A stretch of 27,669 nt of DNA, taken from positions 1 to 27,669 of the IMG/VR virus record IMGVR_UViG_3300037337_000038, one strand, 5' to 3'. Origin of the DNA: a virus. The stretch's first letter is position 1, and each line of letters begins with the position of its first letter. Positions 13,731 to 20,372 of the stretch are shown piece by piece. The notes under the pieces are model-generated. The model had not been told where the DNA came from. It saw only the letters and a list, made by a program, of their open reading frames with translations, and ran no database searches. Position numbers and translations under genes: made by a program.

Positions 13731-15572
13731 TTAAGCCGTCAATGCGTCGACCATGGTCGCGAACGACTCGATGTTGCGCACGGCCACGTCGACGTCTTGC
13801 AGGGCCACTACGCGCACCGTGCCGGCGGTGCTGCCGGTGTACGGGTCGACCATGATGTCCAGGCTGCCCCACATGCCAATCATCAGGTCTGCAAAGTTGC
13901 CAAACAGGATGGCCGAGCAAACGCCGCTGCTGGTGCCCTTGGTCAGGTTGCTGGGCACGGCGTTGGTGACGCCAACGTTGTAGCCGTTGATCGGCGTGCT
14001 GCCCAGGTCCCACACCGGCGCGCCGTTGGTGGAGGCAAACTTTTGCGTGGTTTTGAGCTTGCCGCGCATTTTGACGTTGGTCAAATAGCCCAGCGTGCCA
14101 ATGTCGGCATTGCCCACGGCAACGTTGGTTTCCAGGTCGATCATGTTGGGCCAAGTCGGTGCCAGGCCGTTGGTGCCGCCGATGACGGACGGTGTGATCA
14201 GCGTGAGCAGGCCAGACGGCTGGTTGCTGGCGCCGCTGCCGCTGATGGCGGCTTGCTGCACGGCCAGGCCGAGCACAGTGGCCAAGTCTTGGTTGACCAT
14301 GGCCTCAACGTCGATACTGGACTGCAGCGTCAGGCGGCGGCTGATGTCGGTAAACGCGCCAACCGTCTTGGGTGACATGGTGACTTGACCAACCGTCTGT
14401 TGGGACTCGGTGGGTGCGCCGTTTTCGGCCACCCAGTAGGCGGTGGCCGCGCCGGTCTGCTTGGGGATGGCGATCTGCCCCACCAGGCCGGTCAGCATGC
14501 GGGCACCCATGCGGTCAATCACCATGGCGTTTCGGAACAGGTCGATAAAGCTGCCGCTGAGCAGATCAGTGGCCACCAGGTTGCCGCCAGCGGTGGGCGT
14601 GCCGACCAACAAGTCGCGTTTTTGCACGTCGCTTGGCATAAAAAAGCCACGTGCCGCTTTGCCCATCTTGGTGGCTACAGCGCCAGAGGCCTCAAACTCA
14701 AACGCGGCGGCGCGCTGGGCAGCGGCGTCGCTGGGGTTGGCCAGGGCGTGGATGGCGCGCACCACGCTAAAGCGGCGGGTTTCGGCCGTGCTCATGCCGA
14801 TGTCGCTTGTGGGCACGGGCTTGGTGGACAGCGCACGAATGGCCTCGACCTGGAATTGCTCGACCGTGTGGCCGGCCTGGATGGACTTCATGGCCATCTC
14901 GGCACCGCCGGGCATAGTGGCGGCGATTTTGCTGATCTCGGCGGGGTGGTTGCGCTGAACTGGGGTTTCGATAACGGTAACGGTGGCTTCTGTGGTCATG
15001 GTTTTTTCCTGAAAAGTTGGGGGGGTAGGGAGCAAAGGGGCGGCGTCAGATGCCAGGCTGCGGCCTACACCGACGGATGCATCAGCGGGGACGCTGACAA
15101 GAGATACTTCAAACGGTTCCCAGTCGGTGACGCGGTAGGTTTCCACACCATCCGCTGTTTCGACCAGCACCGCTTTATGGACCATGTAGCCAACGGACAC
15201 GCTTCGGCGTATGCCGCCCAGCACGTCTTGCCACACTTCCTCTGCTCGGGCGCTTTTCCCAAAACGCACCACGGCACGGGCCACACGGTCCGCACCGATT
15301 TCTACAGATTCGACAACGCCCACCACGTCTTGCGTGTTGTGGTCGCATAACAGGTTGGCACCGCCACGCAAGCGCTTGCTGCGCATGGCGCTGGCGGTGC
15401 AATCTAAAATTTCTATGCCCCAGTAGCGCTCGTAAGCCAGCTCGCTGGCAAATGCCAGGGTGGCGGTGCGGGCGGCCTCGTCAATTGCATTGCGCTCGAC
15501 AGCAAAGGCGCGCTCAACACGGCCACCGGCAATGTGGCGGGCCAGATTTGGGGGGATGTGCGGTTGGGGCAT
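13731..15572 (-). CDS. Fused prohead protease and HK97-fold major capsid protein
   Basis: A 613-residue polyprotein. Residues about 15-180 look like an HK97-type prohead protease (LLCDHN with candidate catalytic His, GIRRSVSVGY with candidate Ser, WEPFEVSLVSVPAD near the end). A Pro-rich linker (PLLPTPPTF) is followed by a delta-domain-like helical part (about 192-280) and the HK97 capsid fold (about 320-613, with TAGGNLVATDLL, IPKQTGAATAYWVAENG, ISRRLTLQSSIDVEAMV, VALQDVDVAVRN). ATG at 15572 is chosen because homology-like sequence begins there; no clear ribosome-binding site precedes it. An ATG at 14999 has a strong site and would give the 422-residue capsid part alone. Confidence 0.9.
   Translation of the reverse strand: MPQPHIPPNLARHIAGGRVERAFAVERNAIDEAARTATLAFASELAYERYWGIEILDCTASAMRSKRLRGGANLLCDHNTQDVVGVVESVEIGADRVARAVVRFGKSARAEEVWQDVLGGIRRSVSVGYMVHKAVLVETADGVETYRVTDWEPFEVSLVSVPADASVGVGRSLASDAAPLLPTPPTFQEKTMTTEATVTVIETPVQRNHPAEISKIAATMPGGAEMAMKSIQAGHTVEQFQVEAIRALSTKPVPTSDIGMSTAETRRFSVVRAIHALANPSDAAAQRAAAFEFEASGAVATKMGKAARGFFMPSDVQKRDLLVGTPTAGGNLVATDLLSGSFIDLFRNAMVIDRMGARMLTGLVGQIAIPKQTGAATAYWVAENGAPTESQQTVGQVTMSPKTVGAFTDISRRLTLQSSIDVEAMVNQDLATVLGLAVQQAAISGSGASNQPSGLLTLITPSVIGGTNGLAPTWPNMIDLETNVAVGNADIGTLGYLTNVKMRGKLKTTQKFASTNGAPVWDLGSTPINGYNVGVTNAVPSNLTKGTSSGVCSAILFGNFADLMIGMWGSLDIMVDPYTGSTAGTVRVVALQDVDVAVRNIESFATMVDALTA
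14997..15010 (-). promoter_or_regulatory. Internal ribosome-binding site and ATG for free capsid protein
   Basis: Within the protease-capsid reading frame the coding strand reads AGGAAAAAACCATG, a strong Shine-Dalgarno at good spacing from the in-frame ATG at 14997-14999 (residue 192). It lies exactly at the domain border after the Pro-rich linker. It decides a second start giving a 422-residue capsid precursor. Confidence 0.75.
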
Positions 15573-15593
15573 GCCGCTACTGTCGCGGCGGTA

Positions 15594-15623
15594 GTGTCTT
15601 GTTTTCAAGGCAAAAGACAAGAC
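15594..15623 (-). repeat. 30-bp dyad element, copy 1, upstream of the capsid gene
   Basis: Identical over 30 bp to 19983-20012. In coding sense it contains arms GTCTTGT and ACAAGAC around an inner TTT/AAA pairing with one bulged base. Its end lies 21 bases before the protease-capsid ATG. A run of repeated GCGCAAAAAA-type sequence (15626-15658) lies just upstream, between it and the previous gene. Confidence 0.85.
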
Positions 15624-15659
15624 ACGGCGCAACTTTTTTGCGCGTGTTTTTTTTGCGCT

Positions 15660-15974
15660 TTACCGGCCTAAAAAAAGAATGTCTTGCTGGCGGCGCTTGC
15701 GGCTGCGGGGGCGGTGCATGGGCGTGTGCTGCACCCAGGTAAATGGCCTGGAGCTGCCGCCTGTGGCGGGGGGGTGCGGTTGCCCGCCGGTGTTTACCGC
15801 CGCCGACAAAATATCAGCACCATTGGTGGTGGCGCTGGAAAAGTCAGTCGATGCAACGCCGCCAGTATCAAAAACAACTAGGTCAAAGACTCCACCATCA
15901 AACGTGTCCGCTGCGGTGGTGTCGTCAAAGACTACATTGTCAAAGACTAGCGGGTCAAATAGTGGCGCTGCCAC
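15660..15974 (-). CDS. Small protein with FD repeats, function unknown
   Basis: A 104-residue protein beginning with an acidic repeat of Phe-Asp pairs (FDPLVFDNVVFDD, then FDGGVFDLVVFD), followed by a low-complexity Ser/Thr/Gly part and a very basic C-terminus (HRPRSRKRR). Start is GTG at 15974, six bases after AGGG. It is the last gene of the accessory virion block before the capsid gene. The pattern of repeated xFDxxVFD is seen in small phage virion-region proteins, but no function is known to me. The basic end could be a local composition effect. Confidence 0.65.
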   Translation of the reverse strand: MAAPLFDPLVFDNVVFDDTTAADTFDGGVFDLVVFDTGGVASTDFSSATTNGADILSAAVNTGGQPHPPATGGSSRPFTWVQHTPMHRPRSRKRRQQDILFLGR

Positions 15975-15977
15975 GGG

Positions 15978-16124
15978 CTACCCTGCGATCAATTCAGGCT
16001 CGTTGCCCGCGTGCATCCATGACGCGTACTCTTGATAACGATTGTCGTTATCCTCATACGGGCAGGCCAGCACAAACCCATCGGGAAAATGGATGTCTCC
16101 ATTCGTGCTGTTGACCCGGTACAT
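15978..16124 (-). CDS. 48-residue protein coupled to the upstream virion gene, function unknown
   Basis: A short gene whose ATG overlaps the previous stop as TGATG, so ribosomes finishing the 310-residue gene can restart. The product begins MYRVNSTNGDIHFPDG and continues LACPYEDNDNRYQEYASWM, a pattern like the small proteins that follow phage fibre genes (fibre assembly or XkdW-like). It is soluble and acidic. The stop TAG lies three bases before the next GTG start, making a tight cluster. The function is a guess by neighbourhood only. Confidence 0.68.
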   Translation of the reverse strand: MYRVNSTNGDIHFPDGFVLACPYEDNDNRYQEYASWMHAGNEPELIAG

Positions 16125-17056
16125 CAGTAATCCGTTTCCATGTAGATGCCGGCCACGTCAATGCCAACAGCCAGCGCCGTTGCGTTGTTGGTGCGCCATA
16201 TCTGGTGGCCCATCAATGTGGTGCTGGTTGGCAGGCCCGTGCTGATCGTGCCCGTGGCGACGGCACCCGTATTCAGCCGCAGCACGCGATAACTGATATT
16301 GCCTGAAGATGCGGAGCTGAACATAGCCAGCTCGTAAGCGTCAGCCGACAGGGTAGCCGCCGGGAAATTGACGCCCAAGTCAATCGCCGTGGTCGTGGAA
16401 GCGCCAGCGCAATAAAAATGCAGGTTGGTGCTGGTCGATAATTGCGCCACGCCGACGCTGTTGACCAACGTGTTCGGCTCTACGTTGGTTGGTGCGGCAG
16501 TGGTTGAGGACAGCCCTACAAACATTCGCGCACCTGACACGGTAGCCGGGTCAGACACGCCAAAACGGGCGCGGTAATGAAACCCGCCCAAGCCGCCGCC
16601 TGCGCCGGTGGTAAATTTATTCTGTCCTTCACGAATGCCTGACAAGGCCGCTGGCAGCGCAATAGATACATAACCCAAGCGCGTCATGCGCGTCAGCAGA
16701 CTGGTCGTTGCGACAGTCCTTGCTGCAGCCGTGCCTGTTGCCGTCATCTCGCCCATGCCGAACACGCCGGGTACGGTGGTGGCGTTTCCGGGGGGCATCC
16801 ACACCGCAACTTTGTTGCCGCCCAAGTGCGGTTGCAACGCCGTGTCCAGGCCGCTTGGGCCGATTTGAGACAACATCATCCTGCCGCCAATGTCCTGAGC
16901 GAATACGCCCAAGTTACCCGCTGCGGGGACGGGCGGCGCGAAAGCAGGAAGCACAATCTCTGAATCAATGATGTGTTCATTGTTCCAGCGCGTGACCGAC
17001 ACCTGCTTGGTGCCGTCGTTCGTGCCGGTGGCGGTGTAATTGTGCTTGATACCCAT
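16124..17056 (-). CDS. Putative virion surface/fibre-like protein
   Basis: A 310-residue protein with no enzymatic motif. Its N-terminus (HNYTATGTNDGTKQVSVTRWNNEH) matches the start pattern of phage tail-fibre-like and appendage proteins, in which a conserved WN(x)EH follows a beta strand. The remainder is Gly/Ala/Thr-rich, predicted beta, and ends in a part like a lectin or jelly-roll sandwich (FHYRARFGVSD...ARMFVGLSS). It lies with three small genes between portal and capsid, not beside the tail-tip genes, so a capsid decoration or head-fibre role is possible. Start ATG at 17056, three bases from the previous gene. Confidence 0.68.
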   Translation of the reverse strand: MGIKHNYTATGTNDGTKQVSVTRWNNEHIIDSEIVLPAFAPPVPAAGNLGVFAQDIGGRMMLSQIGPSGLDTALQPHLGGNKVAVWMPPGNATTVPGVFGMGEMTATGTAAARTVATTSLLTRMTRLGYVSIALPAALSGIREGQNKFTTGAGGGLGGFHYRARFGVSDPATVSGARMFVGLSSTTAAPTNVEPNTLVNSVGVAQLSTSTNLHFYCAGASTTTAIDLGVNFPAATLSADAYELAMFSSASSGNISYRVLRLNTGAVATGTISTGLPTSTTLMGHQIWRTNNATALAVGIDVAGIYMETDY

Positions 17057-17059
17057 GGT

Positions 17060-17458
17060 TTACACACCAAATGCGGTGACGGTCAACGATGTGAAGTTGC
17101 AAGTCTGCGATGCAGCAATCGAGGCGTTCGTGACAATCATGTCAGTGCCCGTAGTGCCTACCGTGCCTTGCAGAACGCACACCGTACCGCCCGATTGAAA
17201 GATACGGAAACTCAGCGCTGTGCCGCCTGCCGATGCGTTGGCACTGGCTACAGCCGAGGCTGTGAGTACCGCCGATGCAGCAACACCAAACTGTGATGCG
17301 TTGCCAGCGAATGTCACCAGCAAACCAGCAGGGTCAGCTGCTGCAACGTTGGCCGGGACAGCGCCGGAATAGATGCGAATGACCGCGTTAATACCAATCG
17401 TGGTATTGAGTTGCGACATTTGCGATGTACGCGCGGCGACTGAATATTGAATAGCCAT
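17060..17458 (-). CDS. Small virion-region protein, function unknown
   Basis: A 132-residue Ala/Ser/Thr-rich, beta-patterned protein (MAIQYSVAARTSQMSQLNTTIG...VIRIYSG). The order of conserved-looking segments resembles small phage proteins placed beside capsid genes. Start ATG has GAGG eight bases upstream and follows the portal stop directly. It could be a decoration protein or a fibre adaptor for the next gene. No family is recognised with certainty. Confidence 0.68.
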   Translation of the reverse strand: MAIQYSVAARTSQMSQLNTTIGINAVIRIYSGAVPANVAAADPAGLLVTFAGNASQFGVAASAVLTASAVASANASAGGTALSFRIFQSGGTVCVLQGTVGTTGTDMIVTNASIAASQTCNFTSLTVTAFGV

Positions 17459-17461
17459 GGT

Positions 17462-19408
17462 TTATACCTCGTAAGTTGTGACGGTTTGTACAATTTCATC
17501 GTTGGAGTCGCGCTCGACTTTTTGCACGGCGCGGGTCGGGTGGCTGCTGACGACAGTGACCAGCGGCGCTGGCATGGCCGCCTCAAAATTGACGGTGGGT
17601 GCTTCGACACTGACGTTGACAATCGGGGCGAGCTGCTCGGGGACGTTGATGGTGACTTGCATGTTTTCCTCAATGGCGCGGATTTTGTCGGCATGGGCGC
17701 TAGCAATCTTTTCAACGGCCGCGCCGAGGCTGTCAAAAATTTGCCGGCTGTCCAGGCTGATGTTTTGCGCGGGCAGGTTGATGACGGGCGCCGGTGCCTC
17801 GCGCGTGGCTTGCGCGGTGATGGCGGCCATCATGGCGTCCAGGCTGCGAGCTTGTTGCTGGCTTTGCTGCAAGGCCAGATCTTTGGCGGCGGGTTCCGGT
17901 GGGGGCGGTGCGGGCGCGGCGCCTGCACTGTTTGCGCCGGGCATGGCGTCGTAAGCGGTGAGCTGCACGCCGTACAGTTTGGCCATCTCTTGCGCGGACT
18001 TGATGGCTTTCAGCGTGTCTTCGAAGTCGTAGCCCATGGCGGCGCTCAAATCTTGCGGGGCCATCAGGCCGGCTTTGACGCTGAGTATTTTTGCTTCCAT
18101 GTCGCTTTTGGGGTCCACCCATTCCCAGCGGCGCGGCTGCCATTCGTGCTTGGCAAACTTGGCGGCCTTGGCGGCTGGCAGGGCCGAGCCGTTGGGCATG
18201 GTGATGGCGCCCGACAGCAGCGCCATTTGTAGCCAAGCCTGAAACACCGGTTCCATAAAGCAGCCGATGAACCACTGCTGGTCGGCCATCCACCTGTCGC
18301 GCTCTTCCAGCGTGCCGCTGCGGATGCTGGAAAAGCTCACGCCTTCCAGGTCATTGGCCAGGCTGTGGTAGGCCACACGCCAGCCGGTGGCGATGCGTTG
18401 CAGCATGGTTTTTGCAAACGGGCTGAACACTTCGTTGGGGTATTTGCTGTCGTGCGCCTGGTAGCTGTAGCCAACGGGTAGGGTGTCGTACATGCCGGGT
18501 TGGCTCGGGCTGATGTTGATCGCGTCTGCGCCGCTGCCTTCAATGCCGCCGCTCGGCGGTTGCCCGCTGGCGTCCTCGCTTTGCTTAAAAAAGCCGTAGT
18601 GGTTAGCGCCGTGTTCTGCCGCCAACAAGGCCGACAGCATGAAGTTGCCGAGGTGGTGCAGGCTGAGCATGCCGGGGGCCATCCACGGCACGCCGCGCAT
18701 TTGCTCGGCGCGCTCAATTTTAAATTTATGCAGCAGCTCGGTGGCCGCTACACGTATTCGGCGGCGGCCGGTGCGACTGCCGTCGTTGGGGTGCGACTCA
18801 AACAGGTGCAGCGCCAGTGGGCGACGGTAGGTGTCGACCTCGACGCCCATGATGACGGTGTTGCCGCCGTAGCTGCCGTTGTAGGCGGTGTCGATGCGGT
18901 CAACGTCGATAATTTGCAGGGCAAAGTTAAAGCGGTTGCGCGCGTCGGTACCGCGCACCATGCGAACCAAAAACTCACCATCTGCGGGCAGGCTGCCGGT
19001 GATGCTTTCACAGAGGTCGCGCAACTGCAACTGGCCGGTAACGTCGCACACGCTGGACCATTCGTCCCAGGCTTTTTCAATCGCGTCATTGGCCATGGCG
19101 TCTTCTTTGCCGGGCGCGTCTTCGACCTTTGCCTGCAGACGGATGCCGGCCGGGCCAATTAAATTGTTTTCGACCATGCCCCTGAACTTTTTGGCGTAGT
19201 CGTTGTTGCTGGCCAGCTGGCGGCCGCGTTTGCGCAGGTTGTTGAGGTCGGCGCGCAGCTCTTCATTGATGCTGCTTTCGGTAGCAAACCAGTCGGCGCT
19301 GAGCCGGTCAATACGGGCGCCGTCAAAGCGGCGCAGCTGCAGGCCGGCAGCGGGGGCGCGGCCGGTCAGGTTGCGCCACAGTTGCGCGGCTTTTGTAAAT
19401 GGTTTCAT
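17462..19408 (-). CDS. Portal protein, lambda gpB family
   Basis: A 648-residue portal subunit; twelve copies form the channel for DNA packaging and the site of tail joining. The sequence shows lambda-family portal features: N-terminal region with LRADLNNLRKRGRQLASNNDYAKKF, then VENNLIGPAGIRLQAK, WDEWSSVCDVTGQ, DGEFLVRMVRG, IDVDRIDTAYNG and the stretch around RGVPWMAP and GWRVAYHSLANDLEGVSFSSIRSG. The C-terminal quarter (about 500-648) is Ala/Pro/Gln-rich, with a likely coiled coil and no clear fold. Lambda gpB is 533 residues, so an extra C-terminal extension is present here. ATGA overlap with the gpW-like gene. Confidence 0.93.
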   Translation of the reverse strand: MKPFTKAAQLWRNLTGRAPAAGLQLRRFDGARIDRLSADWFATESSINEELRADLNNLRKRGRQLASNNDYAKKFRGMVENNLIGPAGIRLQAKVEDAPGKEDAMANDAIEKAWDEWSSVCDVTGQLQLRDLCESITGSLPADGEFLVRMVRGTDARNRFNFALQIIDVDRIDTAYNGSYGGNTVIMGVEVDTYRRPLALHLFESHPNDGSRTGRRRIRVAATELLHKFKIERAEQMRGVPWMAPGMLSLHHLGNFMLSALLAAEHGANHYGFFKQSEDASGQPPSGGIEGSGADAINISPSQPGMYDTLPVGYSYQAHDSKYPNEVFSPFAKTMLQRIATGWRVAYHSLANDLEGVSFSSIRSGTLEERDRWMADQQWFIGCFMEPVFQAWLQMALLSGAITMPNGSALPAAKAAKFAKHEWQPRRWEWVDPKSDMEAKILSVKAGLMAPQDLSAAMGYDFEDTLKAIKSAQEMAKLYGVQLTAYDAMPGANSAGAAPAPPPPEPAAKDLALQQSQQQARSLDAMMAAITAQATREAPAPVINLPAQNISLDSRQIFDSLGAAVEKIASAHADKIRAIEENMQVTINVPEQLAPIVNVSVEAPTVNFEAAMPAPLVTVVSSHPTRAVQKVERDSNDEIVQTVTTYEV

Positions 19409-19959
19409 GGGCCAAACCTGACGTAAATGCGGCCTTTTCCGGGCATGCCTGCTGCCGCATCGCTGGCGGCGTCTTCGGCCGCTACGTCGCGCCTGAGTCG
19501 GTCGCGCAGCGTCAGCAGCTCGGGCATGGGAATGTATTTGATTTTGCGACCGGCAATCTCGTACTCAGCCGTGGCGCTGGTGGCGCGGCCTTCAAGGGTG
19601 GCGTTAACAGCTTCGAGCATGCGCCTAGCCTGGCTGCGGGCGTCTTGTGCAGTGCCAAAAGCTGGCGCAATGGTGATGCGGCCAGTGCCGGTGGTGTAGA
19701 CCTCACCCGACTTGCTGACGCTGGCGCGCAAGCTGTAGTCCCCAGCCGTCCAGCTGGCCGTGGTGGCCGCGCTGACGTTGACCAAATGGTCATCACCCTG
19801 CGCACCTGCGCTGAAGGTGATGCGCTGGGCCGCGTTGACCAGCGTGTAGGTGAGCGCCCAGCCTTCGCTGGCAGGGTAGTCGGCCAGCGTCTTGAGCCAC
19901 TTGGCGGTGTCACCAGCGATCAGGCTGGCGGGTTCGGTGGTGTGAATTGGGGGTGCCAT
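19405..19959 (-). CDS. gpW-like head-tail joining protein with N-terminal extension
   Basis: A 184-residue protein between terminase and portal, the place of lambda gpW. Its C-terminal part, about residues 108-165 (RRMLEAVNATLEGRATSATAEYEIAGRKIKYIPMPELLTLRDRLRRD), fits gpW: a helix, a short hairpin and a second helix. Lambda gpW has only 68 residues; here about 100 N-terminal residues form an added beta-rich domain (LTYTLVNAAQRITFSAGAQGDDHLV...WTAGDYSLRASV) seen in related phage proteins. gpW stabilises DNA in the head before tail joining. ATG at 19959 has no clear ribosome-binding site; the 30-bp dyad element lies 23 bases before it. Confidence 0.78.
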   Translation of the reverse strand: MAPPIHTTEPASLIAGDTAKWLKTLADYPASEGWALTYTLVNAAQRITFSAGAQGDDHLVNVSAATTASWTAGDYSLRASVSKSGEVYTTGTGRITIAPAFGTAQDARSQARRMLEAVNATLEGRATSATAEYEIAGRKIKYIPMPELLTLRDRLRRDVAAEDAASDAAAGMPGKGRIYVRFGP

Positions 19960-19982
19960 GCGTGTAGATGGTCATGCCTGTG

Positions 19983-20012
19983 GTGTCTTGTTTTCAAGGC
20001 AAAAGACAAGAC
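19983..20012 (-). repeat. 30-bp dyad element, copy 2, upstream of the gpW-like gene
   Basis: Identical over 30 bp to 15594-15623 and at nearly the same distance (23 bases against 21) from the next ATG, again a start codon without a clear ribosome-binding site. It sits between the Mor-like gene and the gpW-like gene. Confidence 0.85.
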
Positions 20013-20018
20013 GGTTTT

Positions 20019-20372
20019 TTATGCTGCCGGGTCGTTTTTAATGATGTGCCACAAACGCGGCGCGCTGAGGCTGTACCTGCGCATCAACAGGGGCACGCGC
20101 TCGCCCGCCTGAAAATCCCGCCGGATGGCGGCGTTGCGAGCACTCAGCGTGCCGCCCCGGCGCTGCACATAGACCCGGTCACCACCCCACTTGTCGCGAG
20201 TTTCTTTTTCAACCTGCGCGGCCAGCGCGCCATTGAAAGCCGGCGCCAGCGCAATGACACGCGCCAGAATGTCGCCCACCAAGTCGTCGCACACGGGCTC
20301 CCATGCTGTGACGGGCTTGCTTGTGGGCTTGGTGTGGGTGACTTCTTGGGACTGCAAGATTGTGGCTACCAT
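20019..20372 (-). CDS. Mor-like transcription activator family protein
   Basis: A 117-residue protein whose second half matches the Mu Mor/C activator family: KWGGDRVYVQRR is the dimerisation-strand region (the family's GG...YIPK), followed by a C-terminal helix-turn-helix (SARNAAIRRDFQAG, then LLMRRYSLSAPRLWHIIKN). Mor-type proteins bind dyad sites upstream of phage promoters and recruit RNA polymerase. It is unusual here, encoded in the packaging/head operon between the large terminase and gpW-like genes and overlapping the terminase stop by seven bases. One possible target is the dyad element that begins seven bases after its stop and recurs upstream of the capsid gene. The family call is by motif; target sites are inference. 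Confidence 0.8.
   Translation of the reverse strand: MVATILQSQEVTHTKPTSKPVTAWEPVCDDLVGDILARVIALAPAFNGALAAQVEKETRDKWGGDRVYVQRRGGTLSARNAAIRRDFQAGERVPLLMRRYSLSAPRLWHIIKNDPAA

Noticed and set aside
14385-15350. 321-codon plus-strand frame opposite the capsid gene
   Set aside because: Antisense shadow of a GC-rich gene; composition is not protein-like and the minus-strand protease-capsid is unambiguous.
15594-15660. Dyad element plus T-runs read as a plus-strand terminator
   Set aside because: No plus-strand gene lies upstream of it, and the exact second copy upstream of another minus-strand start favours a role in leftward expression.
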